Positions 13,634 through 22,372 of a DNA stretch of 43,426 bases are shown in pieces (the first letter of the stretch is position 1; every line of letters starts with the position of its first letter). Both the position numbers and the translations under genes were made by a program. Source of the stretch: Mucilaginibacter dorajii. GTDB lineage: Bacteria; Bacteroidota; Bacteroidia; Sphingobacteriales; Sphingobacteriaceae. Where the stretch lies: NCBI RefSeq assembly GCF_024808255.1, contig NZ_JANTYS010000038.1, positions 1-43,426 on the forward strand, read 5' to 3'. The notes beneath the pieces are model-generated. The model was not told the DNA's origin. It made no database searches and saw only the letters and a program-made list of their open reading frames with translations.

Positions 13634-15658
13634 ATGGATTTTAATTTAACATCTCAATATTCTCCCACCGGCGATCAGCCTGAAGCCATCAGGCAGTTGG
13701 TTGAAGGTGTAAACAATGGCGATCCGTTTCAAACGCTTTTGGGTGTTACCGGATCTGGCAAAACCTTTACGGTGGCCAATGTTATCGCCCAAACACAAAA
13801 GCCCACGCTGATACTGAGCCATAACAAAACCCTTGCGGCACAACTTTACGGCGAGTTTAAGCAATTCTTCCCCGAAAACGCGGTGAACTACTTTGTGTCC
13901 TACTACGATTATTATCAGCCCGAGGCATTTATACCTACCACCAATACCTATATAGAAAAGGATCTGCAGATTAACGAAGAGATAGAAAAGCTTCGTTTGC
14001 GTACTACCTCTGCCCTCATGTCGGGCCGCAGGGATGTCATTGTGGTATCGTCTATCTCCTGCATTTATGGTATGGGTAATCCCGAGGATTTCGCCCAATC
14101 GGTATTTAAATTCGCGGTAGGTACCCGCATCAGCAGGAACGCGTTTTTACATCGACTGGTAGAGATCCTGTACTCACGCACCACTGCCGATTTTAAGCGC
14201 GGTACCTTCAGAGTAAAAGGCGACACGGTTGATATTTTCCCAGCCTATATGGACCATGCCTACCGCATTTCTTTTTTTGGCGATGACATTGAAGAGTTAA
14301 GCGCTTTTGATGTAGGCACGGGCAAAACAGTTGAGAAAATGACCCACATGGTGTTGTACCCGGCAAACCTTTACGTAGCCCCGCGCGAGCGTTTCCTGCA
14401 ATCTATCTGGGCTATCCAGGAAGAATTAGAAACCCGCAAAAAGCAATTTATAGGCGATGGTCGTTTCCTGGAAGCCAAGCGCCTGGAGGAAAGGGTTAAC
14501 TACGACCTGGAAATGATTCGCGAACTGGGCTATTGCTCTGGTATCGAAAACTACTCCCGGTTTTTTGATGGGAGGTTACCAGGCGCCCGCCCCTTCTGTT
14601 TGCTGGATTATTTCCCGGATGATTACCTGATGGTGATTGATGAAAGCCACGTAACGGTACCGCAGATCAGGGCGATGTACGGTGGCGACAGGTCGCGCAA
14701 AATGTCGTTGGTTGATTATGGTTTCCGTTTACCGGCAGCTTTAGATAACCGGCCGCTTAATTTCCAGGAGTTTGAAAAACTGGCCCCGCAAACGGTGTAC
14801 GTGAGCGCTACACCCGGCGATTTTGAACTGGAAAAATCGGAAGGTGTGGTGGTTCAGCAGGTGATCAGGCCTACGGGCTTGCTTGATCCGGTTATTGAAA
14901 TTCGCCCGGTAATAAACCAGGTGGATGACCTGTTAGATGAGGTAGACCGCACCATTAAAATGGGCGACCGTATATTAGTAACCACCCTCACCAAACGCAT
15001 GGCCGAAGAACTGGCCAAATACATGGACCGCCTGGGCATCAAATGCCGCTACATTCACTCGGAAGTAAAAACCCTGCAAAGGGTAGAAATTTTGAGGGGT
15101 TTACGTTTGGGTGAGTTTGACGTACTGATAGGCATCAACCTGTTGCGCGAGGGCCTGGATTTACCCGAGGTATCTTTAGTAGCCATACTTGATGCTGATA
15201 AGGAGGGTTTCCTGAGGTCGGAGCGTTCATTGATTCAGACTATTGGTCGCGCCGCCCGTAATGACCGCGGCAGGGTAATTATGTATGCCGATAAAATTAC
15301 CGATTCGATGCAGATCACGATGGATGAAACCAACCGTCGCCGGGAAATTCAGATTGCACACAATACGCTTCATGGCATTGTACCTACCACAGTAGGCAAA
15401 TCGCGCGAGGAAATTATGGAACAAACATCCGTGGTTGATTTCCAGGGTGGTGTACAAAAAGCTTATGTAGAACCCGATTTTGCAACGCTTGCTGCCGACC
15501 CGATAGTACAATACATGACCAAACCCGATCTGAAAAAGTCTATCGACAATACCAAAAAAGAAATGCTTGCCGCCGCCAAAAACATGGACTTTTTATTAGC
15601 CGCCAAGCTGCGTGATGAAATGTTTGCGCTGGAAAAAATGATGGAGGAGAAATTTTGA
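13634..15658 (+). CDS. uvrB: Excinuclease ABC subunit B
   Basis: UvrB is the damage-verifying helicase-like subunit of nucleotide excision repair: loaded by UvrA, it then recruits UvrC. The 674-residue protein shows Walker A GVTGSGKT near residue 38, the beta-hairpin region YYDYYQPEAF, the DEAD-like box VIDESH, helicase motif III SATPG, and motifs V/VI in LREGLDLPEVSLVAILDAD and TIGRAARN. The C-terminal UVR domain is LLAAKLRDEMFALEKMMEE. Length is normal. The ATG at 13634 is chosen because UvrB proteins begin just before FNLTSQYSPTGDQPEAIRQL. No SOS box was recognised upstream. Confidence 0.97.
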   Translation: MDFNLTSQYSPTGDQPEAIRQLVEGVNNGDPFQTLLGVTGSGKTFTVANVIAQTQKPTLILSHNKTLAAQLYGEFKQFFPENAVNYFVSYYDYYQPEAFIPTTNTYIEKDLQINEEIEKLRLRTTSALMSGRRDVIVVSSISCIYGMGNPEDFAQSVFKFAVGTRISRNAFLHRLVEILYSRTTADFKRGTFRVKGDTVDIFPAYMDHAYRISFFGDDIEELSAFDVGTGKTVEKMTHMVLYPANLYVAPRERFLQSIWAIQEELETRKKQFIGDGRFLEAKRLEERVNYDLEMIRELGYCSGIENYSRFFDGRLPGARPFCLLDYFPDDYLMVIDESHVTVPQIRAMYGGDRSRKMSLVDYGFRLPAALDNRPLNFQEFEKLAPQTVYVSATPGDFELEKSEGVVVQQVIRPTGLLDPVIEIRPVINQVDDLLDEVDRTIKMGDRILVTTLTKRMAEELAKYMDRLGIKCRYIHSEVKTLQRVEILRGLRLGEFDVLIGINLLREGLDLPEVSLVAILDADKEGFLRSERSLIQTIGRAARNDRGRVIMYADKITDSMQITMDETNRRREIQIAHNTLHGIVPTTVGKSREEIMEQTSVVDFQGGVQKAYVEPDFATLAADPIVQYMTKPDLKKSIDNTKKEMLAAAKNMDFLLAAKLRDEMFALEKMMEEKF

Positions 15659-15745
15659 TTTGAAAATTTGATGATTTGAAAATTTGAAAATGGTACGTCA
15701 CCACATCTTCAAATTTTCAAATTGCTTCATCTTCAAATCCCTAAA
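15659..15745. repeat. Degenerate TTTGAAAAT tandem and inverted repeat
   Basis: Units of the type GATTTGAAAATTTGAAAAT on one side are answered by CTTCAAATTTTCAAATTG on the other, giving a hairpin just after the uvrB stop. It may work as a terminator, but the repeated word structure suggests it grew by slippage. Confidence 0.55.
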
Positions 15746-15779
15746 CAATCATATTCAAACATTTTTACCGTTATATGCT

Positions 15780-15787
15780 TATATTTG
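15780..15787 (+). promoter_or_regulatory. Probable -7 box of the DUF4834 gene
   Basis: TATATTTG fits TAnnTTTG and lies 19 bases before the ATG at 15807. It favours that start over the longer frame beginning at 15684, which would run through the simple repeat. Confidence 0.5.
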
Positions 15788-15806
15788 TAAGCTTAAAATT
15801 AATCAG

Positions 15807-16067
15807 ATGTTACTAATTCGTTTCCTGATCATATCAATTTGTGTTTTGTACATTATCCGCAGTTTAATGCGGTACCTGATACCTGCTTTATTTCAAAGTG
15901 TTATTAACAAAGCGCAACAGCAGGCACAGCAACAGCAAAATAATTACCAGCGTCAGCAAAACAGGCCCGATGGCGCTGTTAAGGTAGACTATATACCCGA
16001 AGGCAGTAAAAAAGGTAAACTCCCCGATACCGAAGGCGAGTTTGTTGATTATGAAGAAGTAAAATAA
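15807..16067 (+). CDS. DUF4834-type small membrane protein
   Basis: This 86-residue protein has one N-terminal membrane helix (MLLIRFLIISICVLYIIRSL) followed by a Gln/Asn-rich linker (NKAQQQAQQQQNNYQRQQ). A short acidic tail ends in KGKLPDTEGEFVDYEEVK. The layout and the closing D/E-F-V-D-Y-E-E pattern match DUF4834, a Bacteroidota family of unknown function. The frame stays open upstream to 15684, but that part reads through a simple-sequence repeat, and a promoter box sits at 15780, so the start at 15807 is preferred. It probably shares a transcript with the next small membrane gene, 6 bases downstream. Confidence 0.72.
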   Translation: MLLIRFLIISICVLYIIRSLMRYLIPALFQSVINKAQQQAQQQQNNYQRQQNRPDGAVKVDYIPEGSKKGKLPDTEGEFVDYEEVK

Positions 16068-16073
16068 ACCCAT

Positions 16074-16361
16074 ATGCTGCCAGACCAGGTATATAAACGT
16101 CGCCCTAACCACAACAACACCCCCGAATCAATCACGCTGATCATTGCGAACTTTATTGTATTTGCGGCGGCTACACAGCTGTTTGTTACCTGCAATAAAA
16201 TCAGTACACCTTTTTGGGTCATTGTTGGCGCGCTGGCGGTTTATAACTTCTTCAACGTTCGCAAATACCGCGAAGACTATGGAAAAGGCCAAATCATAGC
16301 CTATGTTTTAAGCCTGGTTATTATGGTCATTTTCTTTTTTGTGATGCGTAGCCGGTGCTAA
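16074..16361 (+). CDS. Hypothetical small membrane protein
   Basis: The family is not recognised. The 95-residue product is mostly hydrophobic, with three likely membrane helices at about 20-40, 47-62 and 73-92, separated by a short basic loop (NVRKYREDYGKGQ). The N-terminus (MLPDQVYKRRPNHNNTPES) is polar and probably cytoplasmic. It starts 6 bases after the DUF4834 gene on the same strand, so the two are likely co-transcribed. No catalytic motif is visible. Confidence 0.7.
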   Translation: MLPDQVYKRRPNHNNTPESITLIIANFIVFAAATQLFVTCNKISTPFWVIVGALAVYNFFNVRKYREDYGKGQIIAYVLSLVIMVIFFFVMRSRC

Positions 16362-16452
16362 AAAGGCCGTGTAATTCCTTTGTAACTTATAATTCCTATT
16401 CTCAACCAATTTTCTATTTTTGAGGATTATATTATCCATTCAAAAAACTTAA

Positions 16453-18942
16453 ATGAATAACTGGTTCAAGCGTAATAGTGTTCACCTCATTATTGTAGCA
16501 ATTTTAGTAGCAATTTCCTTTGCCTACTTTTTCAGCCCCCTGATACAAGGAAAAGCCCTAATACAAAGTGATGTATTACAGGCTCAATCCATGCAAAAAG
16601 AGATCAACGATGTTAAAGCAGCAACCGGCCATGCCCCATTGTGGACAAACCAGATGTTTGGCGGTATGCCCGCCTACCAGATCTGGGCAGCATTTCCCTC
16701 AAACATCACATCGCATGTCATCAATATTTTAAAGGCGGTTTTCCCTAATCCGGTTGATACGGTTTTACTGTATCTGCTTGGCGCATATCTGTTGTTCAAC
16801 GTATTAAAGTTAAAACCCTGGCTGGCGGCAGCGGGTGCTATCGCTTTCGCTTTTTCATCGTATAACTTTATTTACATTACCGCCGGCCACGCTAACCAGG
16901 CATATGCCATTGCTTTTTTTGCGCCTATACTTGCAGGTATCATTTTAACCTTAAGGGGCAAATACCTGCTTGGTGGCTCTATAACAGCTTTTGCGCTTGC
17001 TATGGAGATCAGGAGCAACCACGTACAAATGACGTATTACCTGCTGCTGGCTATCGCTATTTTATTGGGTATCGAGCTTTATCATGCTATAAAAGATAAA
17101 CAAACCAAGCCGTTCCTTAAAGCCAGCGCTTACCTGGTTGGCGCTGTTTTATTGGCCATAGCAGTAAATGCCAGCATACTTTGGACCACCTTTGAATATA
17201 GCCAGTACACCATACGTGGCAAAGCAAACTTAACCTCAAAAGGCAGTACTGCCGGGCCAAACCACGGTTTAGATAAAGATTATGCCTATACCTGGAGCCA
17301 AAGTGTAGGCGAATGCCTTACCTTCCTGATCCCGAATGCTTACGGCGGTGGCACAAGCACCGTAGTTGGCGACGATTCAAAAGCAGTAAAAATCCTTACA
17401 GATGCCGGTGTTGACGCAGGGCAGGCTAATGGCTTCGTATCGCAGCAATTATACTTCGGCAATAAGCCAAGCACGTTTGGGCCATGGTACTTTGGCGCGG
17501 CGGTATTTTTCCTGTTTGTGTTAGGCTTATTGATTGTTAAAAACCGCATAAAATGGTGGTTGTTAAGCGCTGTTATACTAAGCATGCTGTTATCCTTCGG
17601 TAAAAACCTGCCCTTCCTGTCTGATTTCTTTTTCAACTACGTGCCTATGTACAACAAGTTCAGGGCGGTTGAATCAACGTTAGTTATAGCGGCTTTTTGC
17701 TTCCCTATACTGGCTTTACTTGCCGTAAACGAAGTTATTACCAACACCGATAAAGCATTAATGTTTAAACGTGGTAAAATAGCCTTCTTTATAACGGGCG
17801 GCTTGTTATTGATTATGATAGCCATCCCCGATGTTATTTTAAGCTTTAAAACAGACGATAACTTAGGCTTTATCAACAACCTTACCCAAATGTTTAAGGG
17901 CAACAGCGATCTTGCCAATAAAGTGGCCGGTTCATTGATAGAAGACAGGATAAGTCTTGAACGTGCTGATGCCATCCGCTCATTGATATTTGTATTATTA
18001 ACTACAGGCTTACTGTGGTTAGTTATCAAAGAAAAGATCAAAGCAAACATGGCAGCATGGATTTTGGCAGCTATTATTTTGTTTGATATGTGGGGCGTTG
18101 ATAAACGTTACTTAAAAGACGGCAACTTTGTAGATAAATCAGAATTAGCGCAGCAATACACCCCGCGCGAAGTTGATGAATTTATCATGAAAGATAATGA
18201 CCCTAACTTCAGGGTGTTTGACATGACCGGCGGCGATCCTTTTCATGATTCACATTCATCTTATTTTTATAAAACCGTTGGTGGTTTCCACTCGGCCAGG
18301 TTAAGAAGGTTTGATGAACTGATTGAAAATCAGTTCATCAAAAGTGTAAACCAGGATGTATTGGATATGCTGAACACCAAATACATCATTACTGCCGATC
18401 CTAAAACAGGCAACGCAGGCATGCGCACCAACCAAACCGCCTGCGGTAATGCATGGTTTGTAAAAAGCGTAAAATTTGCAGATAATGCCGACCAGGAAAT
18501 GCAGGCAATCAGCAGCTTTTCCCCAAAAGACGAAGCCATTGTTGATAAGCAATATAAAAGCTTTACTGATGGCCAGTCTATCGGATCGGATCCGACATCG
18601 ACAATTAAATTAACAAGCTACGCTCCTGAACACCTTGTATACCAAAGCGGGTCAACCTCAACGCAAATTGCCGTATTCTCTGAGATCTACTACGATAAAG
18701 GCTGGACAATGACCATCGACGGTAAGGAATCACCATACTTCCGTGCAGACTATCTGTTACGCGCAGCAGTGATTCCGGTTGGTAACCACACTATAAAGTT
18801 TGATTTCCACCCGACATCGTATTATGCCGGCGAAAATATTTCTTTAGCAGGATCACTTTTATTGGTGCTTGCCCTTGGCGGCGCGGTTTATACCGAAACC
18901 AAAAAGAAGCCGTCAGTTAAACCGGCGGGTAAAAAATCTTAA
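16453..18942 (+). CDS. YfhO-family multi-pass membrane protein
   Basis: This 829-residue protein has about 12 or more membrane helices and a large C-terminal soluble domain. The opening (FFSPLIQGKALIQSDVLQ, then MFGGMPAYQIW) and AFAFSSYNFIYITAGHANQA are characteristic of the YfhO family, a GT-C-like group whose Firmicutes members glycosylate teichoic acids. The extracytoplasmic C-terminus contains VFSEIYYDKGWTMTIDGKES and LRAAVIPVGNHTIKFDFHP, also typical. By inference it transfers a lipid-linked sugar onto an envelope acceptor, and the glycan cluster 450 bases downstream fits that theme. It has its own terminator at 18962-18995. A possible -7 box is TATTTTTG at 16415. Confidence 0.88.
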   Translation: MNNWFKRNSVHLIIVAILVAISFAYFFSPLIQGKALIQSDVLQAQSMQKEINDVKAATGHAPLWTNQMFGGMPAYQIWAAFPSNITSHVINILKAVFPNPVDTVLLYLLGAYLLFNVLKLKPWLAAAGAIAFAFSSYNFIYITAGHANQAYAIAFFAPILAGIILTLRGKYLLGGSITAFALAMEIRSNHVQMTYYLLLAIAILLGIELYHAIKDKQTKPFLKASAYLVGAVLLAIAVNASILWTTFEYSQYTIRGKANLTSKGSTAGPNHGLDKDYAYTWSQSVGECLTFLIPNAYGGGTSTVVGDDSKAVKILTDAGVDAGQANGFVSQQLYFGNKPSTFGPWYFGAAVFFLFVLGLLIVKNRIKWWLLSAVILSMLLSFGKNLPFLSDFFFNYVPMYNKFRAVESTLVIAAFCFPILALLAVNEVITNTDKALMFKRGKIAFFITGGLLLIMIAIPDVILSFKTDDNLGFINNLTQMFKGNSDLANKVAGSLIEDRISLERADAIRSLIFVLLTTGLLWLVIKEKIKANMAAWILAAIILFDMWGVDKRYLKDGNFVDKSELAQQYTPREVDEFIMKDNDPNFRVFDMTGGDPFHDSHSSYFYKTVGGFHSARLRRFDELIENQFIKSVNQDVLDMLNTKYIITADPKTGNAGMRTNQTACGNAWFVKSVKFADNADQEMQAISSFSPKDEAIVDKQYKSFTDGQSIGSDPTSTIKLTSYAPEHLVYQSGSTSTQIAVFSEIYYDKGWTMTIDGKESPYFRADYLLRAAVIPVGNHTIKFDFHPTSYYAGENISLAGSLLLVLALGGAVYTETKKKPSVKPAGKKS

Positions 18943-18961
18943 AAATTCCTCTTAATATAAG

Positions 18962-18995
18962 AAAGGCGATGGGTTGTTACTCATCGCCTTTTTTT
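18962..18995 (+). terminator. Rho-independent terminator after the YfhO gene
   Basis: AAAGGCGATG pairs with CATCGCCTTT across a ten-base loop, followed by a T run. Strong stem and ideal position, 20 bases after the stop codon. Confidence 0.88.
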
Positions 18996-19026
18996 GTGGC
19001 CGCTTGTAGCTTAAGTAACAAGTATT

Positions 19027-19040
19027 ATGTAAATTTACAT
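19027..19040 (+). promoter_or_regulatory. Perfect 14-bp palindrome at the DUF433 start
   Basis: ATGTAAATTTACAT is a perfect palindrome ending at the base before the pseudogene ATG. Type II antitoxins usually repress their own operon by binding such dyads, so this may be a surviving operator. Confidence 0.5.
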
Positions 19041-19224
19041 ATGAGCAATTTACTTGAACGAATTACGGTTGATTCAAACGTATGGCAAGGCTTGCATTCG
19101 TCATATGCGCTGGCCTGTTGAGGTGATCATCGATTTGATTGCTTCGGGTATGTCATTTGACGAAATTATAAGCGATCACCCGGAATTAGAGAAAGAGGAC
19201 ATACTGGCATCGCTTTCCTACTAA
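19041..19224 (+). pseudogene. Frameshifted DUF433 antitoxin-type gene
   Basis: The first frame reads MSNLLERITVDSNVW and then ends at an early stop. Shifting frame at about 19085 restores the rest of a DUF433 protein: GKACIRHMRWPVEVIIDLIA, then SGMSFDEIISDHPELEKEDI and LASLSY with a stop at 19222-19224. Intact members usually carry a Cys-x-Gly-x-Pro/Ala type loop here, and the bases coding the start of that loop appear deleted. DUF433 proteins are commonly antitoxins paired with a PIN-like toxin of the Mut7-C/DUF5615 type. No such partner follows; instead there is a large inverted repeat. This is a decayed toxin-antitoxin remnant. Confidence 0.8.
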
Positions 19225-19234
19225 AGCATGTGCC

Positions 19235-19335
19235 TGTGGTCGGTGTTTTCACCGCACCACTCCTAATATAGTACATACGTAAGGCCTGTGTAGTAGCGAC
19301 AGCATTGCCGTGGTGCGGTGAAAACACCGACCACA
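19235..19335. repeat. 26-bp perfect inverted repeat around CGGTGTTTTCACCG
   Basis: TGTGGTCGGTGTTTTCACCG(CACCAC) at 19235-19260 is matched exactly on the opposite strand at 19310-19335, with 49 bases between. Each arm also contains its own hairpin, CGGTG-TTTT-CACCG. No gene lies inside. It sits between the broken DUF433 gene and the end of the glycan cluster. Confidence 0.75.
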
Positions 19336-19387
19336 AGCTTAATATCGAGATTAGTAGGAAGAGGATTACTTATGACGATTATGACAC

Positions 19388-20140
19388 TTAATCATTAGTA
19401 CGCCTGTTTTTTAGCCAATACCATCCCAGGTTAAAGGCGATTACAAAATGGTTGAAGACAGTGGGCACCAAACCGTAATTTTCCTTCATGATGTTAAACC
19501 GCTCCTGCAGGCTTTGGCGATGTTTGGTTTTTGACATGCCGCCCACCAGGTATTTGGCAACGTAGCGGTTTACGTTCACAATAGTTTTAGCTTTCTTTGC
19601 CGCGCGGATGATCCAGTCGATATCGGCACTTAAATGGTACCTGCTATCATAAGGTTCTGCTAAAGTGCGCCTGATATATATAGCCTGGTGGCTGATGCTC
19701 ATGCCATATTTAAAACCACGCCAAGTAAATTGTTGAGGAGCTTTATGCCTGCGCTGCCCAAGGCTCTCGCCTGCATCATTCATCATTTCGGTTTCACCGT
19801 AATAAATATCGGCATCAGCAGTCGTGGCAAAAACATATTTCACAGTATCGGCATCGTAAAACCCATCGCCCGAGTTCATGAAGATCACATAATCGCCGGT
19901 GGCTATGGCAAGCCCTTTGTTCATGGCGTCATAAATCCCCTTATCTTTTTCACTGATGAATTTGCTAACGCGATCTTTATATTTTTCAATTACCTGTAAA
20001 GTACCATCGTTTGATAGCCCGTCTACAATAATATATTCAATGTTGTTATAGGTTTGGTTTAAAACCGAAAGCATGGTACGCTCAATATCGAGCACGTTAT
20101 TGTACACAATGGTGATAACGCTTAGCCTGGGATTAAACAT
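19388..20140 (-). CDS. Glycosyltransferase family 2
   Basis: The 250-residue GT-A enzyme is expected to add a sugar from a nucleotide-sugar donor at the cytoplasmic face of the membrane. It begins PRLSVITIVYNN, with the nucleotide-binding DGLSNDGT motif near residue 40. MNSGD around residue 85 stands at the usual DxD position, and SADIDWIIRAAKKA lies later. The start at 20140 is chosen over 20197 because the family begins about there and the ATG overlaps the stop of the preceding gene by 8 bases (ATGTTTAA), giving translational coupling. It is the last gene of the minus-strand cluster. The size and motif layout fit short O-antigen or capsule transferases; donor and acceptor are unknown. Confidence 0.88.
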   Translation of the reverse strand: MFNPRLSVITIVYNNVLDIERTMLSVLNQTYNNIEYIIVDGLSNDGTLQVIEKYKDRVSKFISEKDKGIYDAMNKGLAIATGDYVIFMNSGDGFYDADTVKYVFATTADADIYYGETEMMNDAGESLGQRRHKAPQQFTWRGFKYGMSISHQAIYIRRTLAEPYDSRYHLSADIDWIIRAAKKAKTIVNVNRYVAKYLVGGMSKTKHRQSLQERFNIMKENYGLVPTVFNHFVIAFNLGWYWLKNRRTND

Positions 20141-21416
20141 CGGCACCTCCGGCTGGTTTAAGCAGGCTTCTATAAAGATCGATATGTTTTTGGGCAATAA
20201 CCGTTTCGCTAAAAGTATCCATTACCGTTTGGCGGGCCTGTTGCTGCAATTGTTTATGATCAGCATGATTAATAACCCACTCCATACCCTCTGTAAAGCT
20301 CTCTGACGAACGATAGGTGGCCAGGTATCCATTATATCTATGTTGTACCATATCCGGGATACCGCCCGTTGTAAAGGCTATAACTGGGGTACCACAGGCC
20401 AGGCTTTCCATTACGGTGTAGGGCAGGTTATCTTCCAGCGATGGAATTAAAAATGCATCCGCGGCAGCATAGTGCAGGGCCAGTTGCTCATCATTATTAA
20501 TAGTACCCAAAAAACTGGTCTTAAATGGAAATTCGGGTACGCCTTCGGTACCACGGTTACCAAAAACCACCAGCTCAACTTTATCCGCATCGGCACCTAA
20601 ACGCTGCTTCAACAATTCCATACTTTCCAATAAGTATTGGGTGCCTTTATGCAAATCTTTACGCGATGGCATAAAACCACTCAGGAAGATGAATTTATCT
20701 ACCGGCAAACCGGCCTTTTCTTTTGCAAGCTTTTTGTCGATCGGTTTAAAGATGTCTGTTTCTAAAGTGTTGGGGATTTGATGCACAGCTTTGTGTTTCA
20801 TGAGGCTACTGGCCTCAACCGATCTCTTCATCCATGAACTCGGAGCAGCTATGGCAAAATCCAAAGCCTGGTAAGCCTTATTTTTTTGTTGCCAGATGGT
20901 GTGCGAAATATCATCATCTGACGACTTGATGAGCAAGGGGCAATTACCGCATTCTCTCATAAAATGATCGCAGGTGTAACGCACATGGCAGCCACCGGTA
21001 AACGCGTTGCTATCGTGAAAGGTCCAAACCACCGGCTTGTTTAATTTAGCGATTTCGGCTATGTGTTTGGGATCGAGAAAGCCATGATTGATCCAGTGTA
21101 AATGGATCACATCGGCATTTATCACATCGGGGTGGTGAATAACCGAGCGGCCAAACCAGGCAAAGGAAAAAGGGGTACGCAAGGGTTTCAGAAAACGCCT
21201 GGCAAAAACACGCTCCAGTATGATCTTAAAAGCAGCAACTGATTTTTGAACCTTGTTAGCGTTGAAGGTGCCTATCTGCGGGTTGGTGCCGAATTTATAA
21301 TGAACAATCATTTTAGAATCGACCCCACTATTAAGCAACGCACGGTTCAAACGCATACAACCACGGCCTGCCCCACCATTACCATCATAAGTATTCAGAT
21401 GCACTACTTTTAACAT
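20133..21416 (-). CDS. Glycosyltransferase family 4 (GT-B fold)
   Basis: The 427-residue product is a retaining GT-B glycosyltransferase. Near the start, NTYDGNGGAGRGCMRLNRAL is the usual glycine-rich acceptor-side loop. The C-terminal half carries GFMPSRKDLHKGTQYLLESM and the signature SLEDNLPYTVMESLACGTPV, then IAFTTGGIPDMV, where the E-x7-E nucleotide-sugar motif lies. A Cys-rich stretch (GCHVRYTCDHFMRECGNCPL) around residues 140-160 is seen in a subgroup of these enzymes. It overlaps the following GT2 gene by 8 bases and follows the previous gene after 43 bases. It probably builds the repeating unit of a surface glycan. Confidence 0.9.
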   Translation of the reverse strand: MLKVVHLNTYDGNGGAGRGCMRLNRALLNSGVDSKMIVHYKFGTNPQIGTFNANKVQKSVAAFKIILERVFARRFLKPLRTPFSFAWFGRSVIHHPDVINADVIHLHWINHGFLDPKHIAEIAKLNKPVVWTFHDSNAFTGGCHVRYTCDHFMRECGNCPLLIKSSDDDISHTIWQQKNKAYQALDFAIAAPSSWMKRSVEASSLMKHKAVHQIPNTLETDIFKPIDKKLAKEKAGLPVDKFIFLSGFMPSRKDLHKGTQYLLESMELLKQRLGADADKVELVVFGNRGTEGVPEFPFKTSFLGTINNDEQLALHYAAADAFLIPSLEDNLPYTVMESLACGTPVIAFTTGGIPDMVQHRYNGYLATYRSSESFTEGMEWVINHADHKQLQQQARQTVMDTFSETVIAQKHIDLYRSLLKPAGGADV

Positions 21417-21459
21417 GCCTCAAAAATACATTTATTCATATTAACCTATACGATGCAAA

Positions 21460-22359
21460 TTATCCTACCCGCTGTTTTACAAACCTGACAGCCCGTTGCA
21501 ATAAACTGCCTTTACGGTGTGCCAGGAAATGTTTTATGGCGTGATAAGCTTTTTCATTCTCCTCAACTACATTAGGATATGTTTTTACGGGTTGTTGCGA
21601 GATGTGCACTTCATACATGTTTTCTTTATTGCTATGTACGCCGGTGCCATCGTGCCCTATGTTGTTGATTAACGAGCGGGCCGGGTTTAGCGTTAACCCA
21701 CCCTTCAAAAATATAGAAGCATACCAGCGAATGGCCCATGAGTTATTTTTGCCTGCTTTAAACTCCTGGATCTGTTTCCAGAAATTCATTTTACCCTCTA
21801 TAGAAAACCTAAGAATCTTCAGCGGATCAAATTGCGCTATCAGCTTATCAATATCAGGTTCAAAACTATCCCAGGCACGTGCCCAGGTTGCCCAGCCCCA
21901 GCTGCTGGCTGCACGGTAAAAAAAAGTTTCGGGAAGGTCTTTTTCTTTAAGGTTATACATGTAGGCCCCGATATGCATCACCTTATCCTGGTTGGCATAG
22001 CGGGTTAAAGCCTCATTGAAGTATTGAAGGGTGTAAGGCGACGAAAGCAAATCATCCTCAAAAACAATCACCTTACCATATTCATAAACCAATTGGGTAA
22101 CCCCGCTAATTATGGATTCGGCCAGGCCGAGATTATGATCGCGCAGGATAACTTTTACAGCTTTAAAACCTGTGGTTTCTTTGGCAACCTGCCTTACCTG
22201 TTCAACTGCACTTCGGTCGGTCTCTGTTTTGGGGGCATCGCAAAATATATACAGTCGCGATTCATCTGCCAGTACATTTTTTTGCAAATGAATAATGGTA
22301 CGGCGCATATGATCGGGCCGGTTGTATACAAACAGGGCAATAGGGGCAAGTTTTTGCAT
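21460..22359 (-). CDS. GT-A-fold glycosyltransferase
   Basis: The 299-residue protein starts APIALFVYNRPDHMRRTIIH, a GT-A opening. An acidic EDD motif (VIVFEDDLLSSPYTLQYFN, around residue 100) probably binds the metal of the nucleotide sugar. SSWGWATWARAWDSF follows, typical of glycosyltransferases found in Bacteroidota and cyanobacterial glycan loci. About 65 residues at the C-terminus are basic and could touch the membrane. It lies in the middle of the minus-strand cluster, 13 bases after the methyltransferase stop. Donor and linkage are unknown, and it could be classed as GT2-like or GNT-I-like. Confidence 0.82.
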   Translation of the reverse strand: MQKLAPIALFVYNRPDHMRRTIIHLQKNVLADESRLYIFCDAPKTETDRSAVEQVRQVAKETTGFKAVKVILRDHNLGLAESIISGVTQLVYEYGKVIVFEDDLLSSPYTLQYFNEALTRYANQDKVMHIGAYMYNLKEKDLPETFFYRAASSWGWATWARAWDSFEPDIDKLIAQFDPLKILRFSIEGKMNFWKQIQEFKAGKNNSWAIRWYASIFLKGGLTLNPARSLINNIGHDGTGVHSNKENMYEVHISQQPVKTYPNVVEENEKAYHAIKHFLAHRKGSLLQRAVRFVKQRVG

Positions 22360-22372
22360 TGATCAAAAAAAA

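Noticed and set aside
15684..15806. Upstream extension of the DUF4834 frame
   Set aside because: It is translated from a simple TTTGAAAAT repeat, and a promoter box lies downstream of that start.
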